Shown here: in pieces, positions 6,304 through 7,435 of the stretch
How the letters are laid out: each line of letters opens with the position of its first letter
Position numbering within the stretch: position 1 is the first letter of the stretch
Source: a bacterium
GTDB lineage: Bacteria; Hydrothermota; UBA3073; JACQXS01; JAUWAR01
NCBI GenBank assembly: GCA_030601965.1
Contig: JAUWAR010000064.1
Location: forward strand, 1-7,435
Direction of reading: 5' to 3'
DNA: 7,435 nt
Program-made: the position numbers and the translations under genes
Notes under the pieces: model-generated
Seen by the model: the letters and a program-made list of their open reading frames with translations, nothing else
The model's database searches: none
Told to the model about the DNA's origin: nothing

Positions 6304-6572
6304 TATTCTGTTTTCTGTCTTCTGTCTTCTGTTCTCTGCTTATTAAGAAACTTGGCAAGTCTTGATTTCTTTCGTACTGCAGTATTCTTATGAATTACAC
6401 TTTTCTTTGCGGCTTTATCAAGTGCAGAATAAGCATTTTTCAACGCTTCATCGGTCTTTTCTTTTCGAGCTTGCTTTATTGCCTTTTTGAAAATAGTTTT
6501 TACCCCTCTATTTCTCGCTCTTTTCTTTTTATCCTGCCTCATCCTCTTTATAGCTGATTTATGCTGTGGCAT
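6303..6572 (-). CDS. rpsT: Small ribosomal subunit protein S20
   Basis: A protein of 89 residues, lysine/arginine-rich and helical, binding 16S rRNA in the 30S subunit. It begins MPQHKSAIKRMRQDKKKRARNR, the usual S20 opening, and has KSVIHKNTAVRKKSRLAKFLN near the end, the family's closing helix. Residues about 79-89 (RTEDRRQKTE) fall beyond that and are encoded by a heptad array (6306-6340), so the tail is an addition and is unlikely to be essential. Start is ATG at 6572. No Shine-Dalgarno is visible; the entire leader back to the previous stop is a heptad array (6578-6647), so initiation may depend on an AT-rich unstructured leader or on the hairpin. A terminator-like hairpin follows the stop. 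Confidence 0.95.
   Translation of the reverse strand: MPQHKSAIKRMRQDKKKRARNRGVKTIFKKAIKQARKEKTDEALKNAYSALDKAAKKSVIHKNTAVRKKSRLAKFLNKQRTEDRRQKTE
6306..6340. repeat. Heptad array (TTCTGTC family) encoding the S20 tail
   Basis: Five 7-bp units: 6306-6312, 6313-6319, 6320-6326, 6327-6333 and 6334-6340, consensus TTCTGTC (units 2 and 3 exact). The minus-strand unit GACAGAA encodes the charged tail QRTEDRRQKTE of S20. It abuts the stop codon and the GTCATT hairpin at 6240-6303. Confidence 0.9.
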
Positions 6573-6577
6573 AATTA

Positions 6578-6647
6578 GTTATTGGTTATTAGTTCATAGT
6601 TATTAGTTTTTTGTCTATAAACTATGAACCATAAACTATGAACTATT
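6578..6647. repeat. Inverted heptad array filling the rpsT upstream spacer
   Basis: Ten consecutive 7-bp blocks. The first four (6578-6605) are GTTATTA-like (GTTATTG, GTTATTA, GTTCATA, GTTATTA). Two diverged blocks follow (6606-6619). The last four (6620-6647) are AACTATG-like, the reverse complement type. The arms can pair as an AT-rich hairpin. The array begins 5 bp upstream of the rpsT start and ends inside the stop region of the neighbouring membrane-protein gene, supplying its TAG stop at 6643-6645. Confidence 0.9.
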
Positions 6648-7257
6648 TAATCATTCCAAGCCAGTCGTGTAGCAGGAATTGTGTCCTGCCAATAAGGAGT
6701 GAGACCCTTGCCATTACTGTATATCCAAATGAGGCTCCAAAAGCAAGCATTATGAACCAGATTCCGATATTTGCTGTCCTTCCAATAAGACCCTTATGCT
6801 CTACAGAAAAGTAAAAATATACAAGGGTGCAAATGACTCCTATAATCATAATTGCTGTGCTTATAGTAAGGAAAAGGTCTCCTCTGGGAATTACCATACA
6901 ACCCTGTAGTTGCTTAAAGACATTTGCTTGCATTGTAAGAGGAAGTGATATACCCTGTCCAGTTCCAATAATAAATGCGATGGGCCACCTTGAGAGCCAT
7001 GCCCACTTGCGTGAAAACCTTGAAAACATTAATGCTCCAAGACATATAGGAATTATTGTAATATAAATTCCCTTTTGTAAAGGGTCCCAGATTTTTGGTA
7101 TTACAACTAAATGCCAGACAATAGCGATTGAATATCCAATAGATATACCGATAAATAGATGCTCGGCAAATTTATAAAATGGATTATCTTTATATAGGAA
7201 CGAAAATATACATAGAGTGAGGATTGCAGCAATCCATACCCATGAGTCAGGACTCAT
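6643..7257 (-). CDS. Six-helix membrane protein of unknown function
   Basis: A protein of 204 residues with about six hydrophobic helices (near 5-22, 33-53, 63-79, 91-108, 128-151, 162-182) joined by short polar loops, so it is an inner-membrane protein. Notable conserved-looking pieces are FLYKDNPFYKFAEHLFIGIS (20-39), which sits at the end of helix 1 and start of helix 2, and FSRKWAWLSRWP (81-92). I have a vague memory of similar hypothetical proteins in uncultivated lineages but no function. Start is ATG at 7257, supported by a strong Shine-Dalgarno AAGGAGGG at 7264-7271 with 6-nt spacing. It overlaps the upstream partial gene by 11 bp, so the two are translated from one message and probably work together in the membrane. 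The stop codon lies in a heptad array. Confidence 0.88.
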   Translation of the reverse strand: MSPDSWVWIAAILTLCIFSFLYKDNPFYKFAEHLFIGISIGYSIAIVWHLVVIPKIWDPLQKGIYITIIPICLGALMFSRFSRKWAWLSRWPIAFIIGTGQGISLPLTMQANVFKQLQGCMVIPRGDLFLTISTAIMIIGVICTLVYFYFSVEHKGLIGRTANIGIWFIMLAFGASFGYTVMARVSLLIGRTQFLLHDWLGMIK

Positions 7258-7258
7258 G
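7241..7258. promoter_or_regulatory. 18-bp palindrome over the start codon of the six-helix gene
   Basis: CATGAGTC (7241-7248), centre AG, GACTCATG (7251-7258): an 8-bp perfect inverted repeat with a 2-bp centre. It covers the ATG at 7257-7255 and the stop (7247-7249) of the overlapping upstream gene. It could be a protein-binding site, a small repeat or chance; no function is claimed. Confidence 0.45.
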
Positions 7259-7435
7259 TTTTTCCCTCCTTCTAACTATAAAATATGTGATATTCCCGAA
7301 TATTATAAATACAATCATCATTATATGGACGATAGATTGTGCATCCATACCAATTGTAGCAACTCTTCTCGCTGTAGAGAGATTATTTCTCTCTAAAAGT
7401 TCTTCATACTCGGCTGCTCCTTTTAATCCTCCAAG
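7247..7435 (-). CDS. C-terminal end of a membrane protein, 5' end beyond window
   Basis: The last 62 codons of a frame entering from the right edge and ending at TGA 7249-7247. It reads GGLKGAAEYEELLERNN, then a segment ending VATIGMDAQSIVH, one hydrophobic helix (about residues 37-54 of the visible part, IVHIMMIVFIIFGNITYFIV), and a basic tail RRREKHES, so the tail is probably cytoplasmic. I do not recognise the family. The frame is not in the usual start-to-stop form here because its start lies outside. The 11-bp overlap with the next gene implies a shared operon. Confidence 0.75.
   Translation of the reverse strand, partial: LGGLKGAAEYEELLERNNLSTARRVATIGMDAQSIVHIMMIVFIIFGNITYFIVRRREKHES
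7264..7272 (-). promoter_or_regulatory. Strong Shine-Dalgarno for the six-helix membrane protein
   Basis: Minus-strand GAAGGAGGG, then six bases (AAAAAC) to ATG at 7257. It fixes this start and shows the organism uses canonical Shine-Dalgarno initiation, which makes its absence before rpsT and other genes here notable. Confidence 0.85.

Overview
The window looks like a fragment of an AT-rich genome from an uncultivated, diderm (outer-membrane-bearing) bacterium. The diderm inference rests on the remains of a TonB-dependent outer-membrane receptor and on a DUF4159 protein. Shine-Dalgarno use is visible in places. I cannot name the phylum. The style (membrane-bound spermidine-synthase-like protein, DUF4159, many short palindromic and 7/8-bp tandem repeats) recalls candidate-phylum genomes, but that is an impression and not a result.

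Every gene lies on the minus strand, so the transcription order runs from right to left: (1) C-terminal end of an unknown one-helix membrane protein (7247-7435, partial); (2) a six-helix membrane protein (6643-7257) overlapping it by 11 bp; (3) ribosomal protein S20, rpsT (6303-6572); (4) a degraded PEGA-domain/TonB-dependent receptor (5094-6225, pseudogene); (5) dihydrolipoyl dehydrogenase, lpdA (3688-5118); (6) a secreted DUF4159 protein (3038-3691) whose TTG start overlaps the lpdA stop; (7) a 576-residue protein of unknown function with ACT-like segments (1262-2992); (8) a multi-pass membrane spermidine-synthase-like protein (1-1137, running off the left edge). No stretch above 300 bp lacks a gene. 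No tRNA, rRNA, CRISPR, integrase or transposase was seen.

The unusual part is the repeat load. Spacers and gene edges are built from short repeats of two kinds. The first kind is degenerate tandem arrays with an exact 7- or 8-bp period (435-469, 681-749, 1138-1229, 3631-3670, 6165-6212, 6306-6340, 6578-6647). Three of these are arranged as inverted arms, giving long hairpins. The second kind is compact palindromes (500-518, 1233-1247, 2967-2990, 3007-3030, 4224-4268, 4870-4885, 5016-5043, 6240-6303). Many lie in frame inside proteins. They appear to add segments to LpdA, a loop and a membrane helix to the spermidine-synthase-like protein, the C-terminal tail of S20, and the hydrophobic core of two signal peptides. 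This looks like an active or recent invasion of coding sequence by small repeats. It is comparable in outcome to the palindromic elements known to sit in frame in Rickettsia genes, but here several unrelated families are involved, including 7/8-mer arrays that seem to have been turned into membrane-targeting peptides.

Functionally the genes are a mixed set: redox enzyme, translation, membrane proteins and unknowns. Co-orientation and short or overlapping junctions suggest one or a few transcripts. The rpsT / receptor-remnant boundary carries a hairpin plus T-run that probably ends the upstream transcript.
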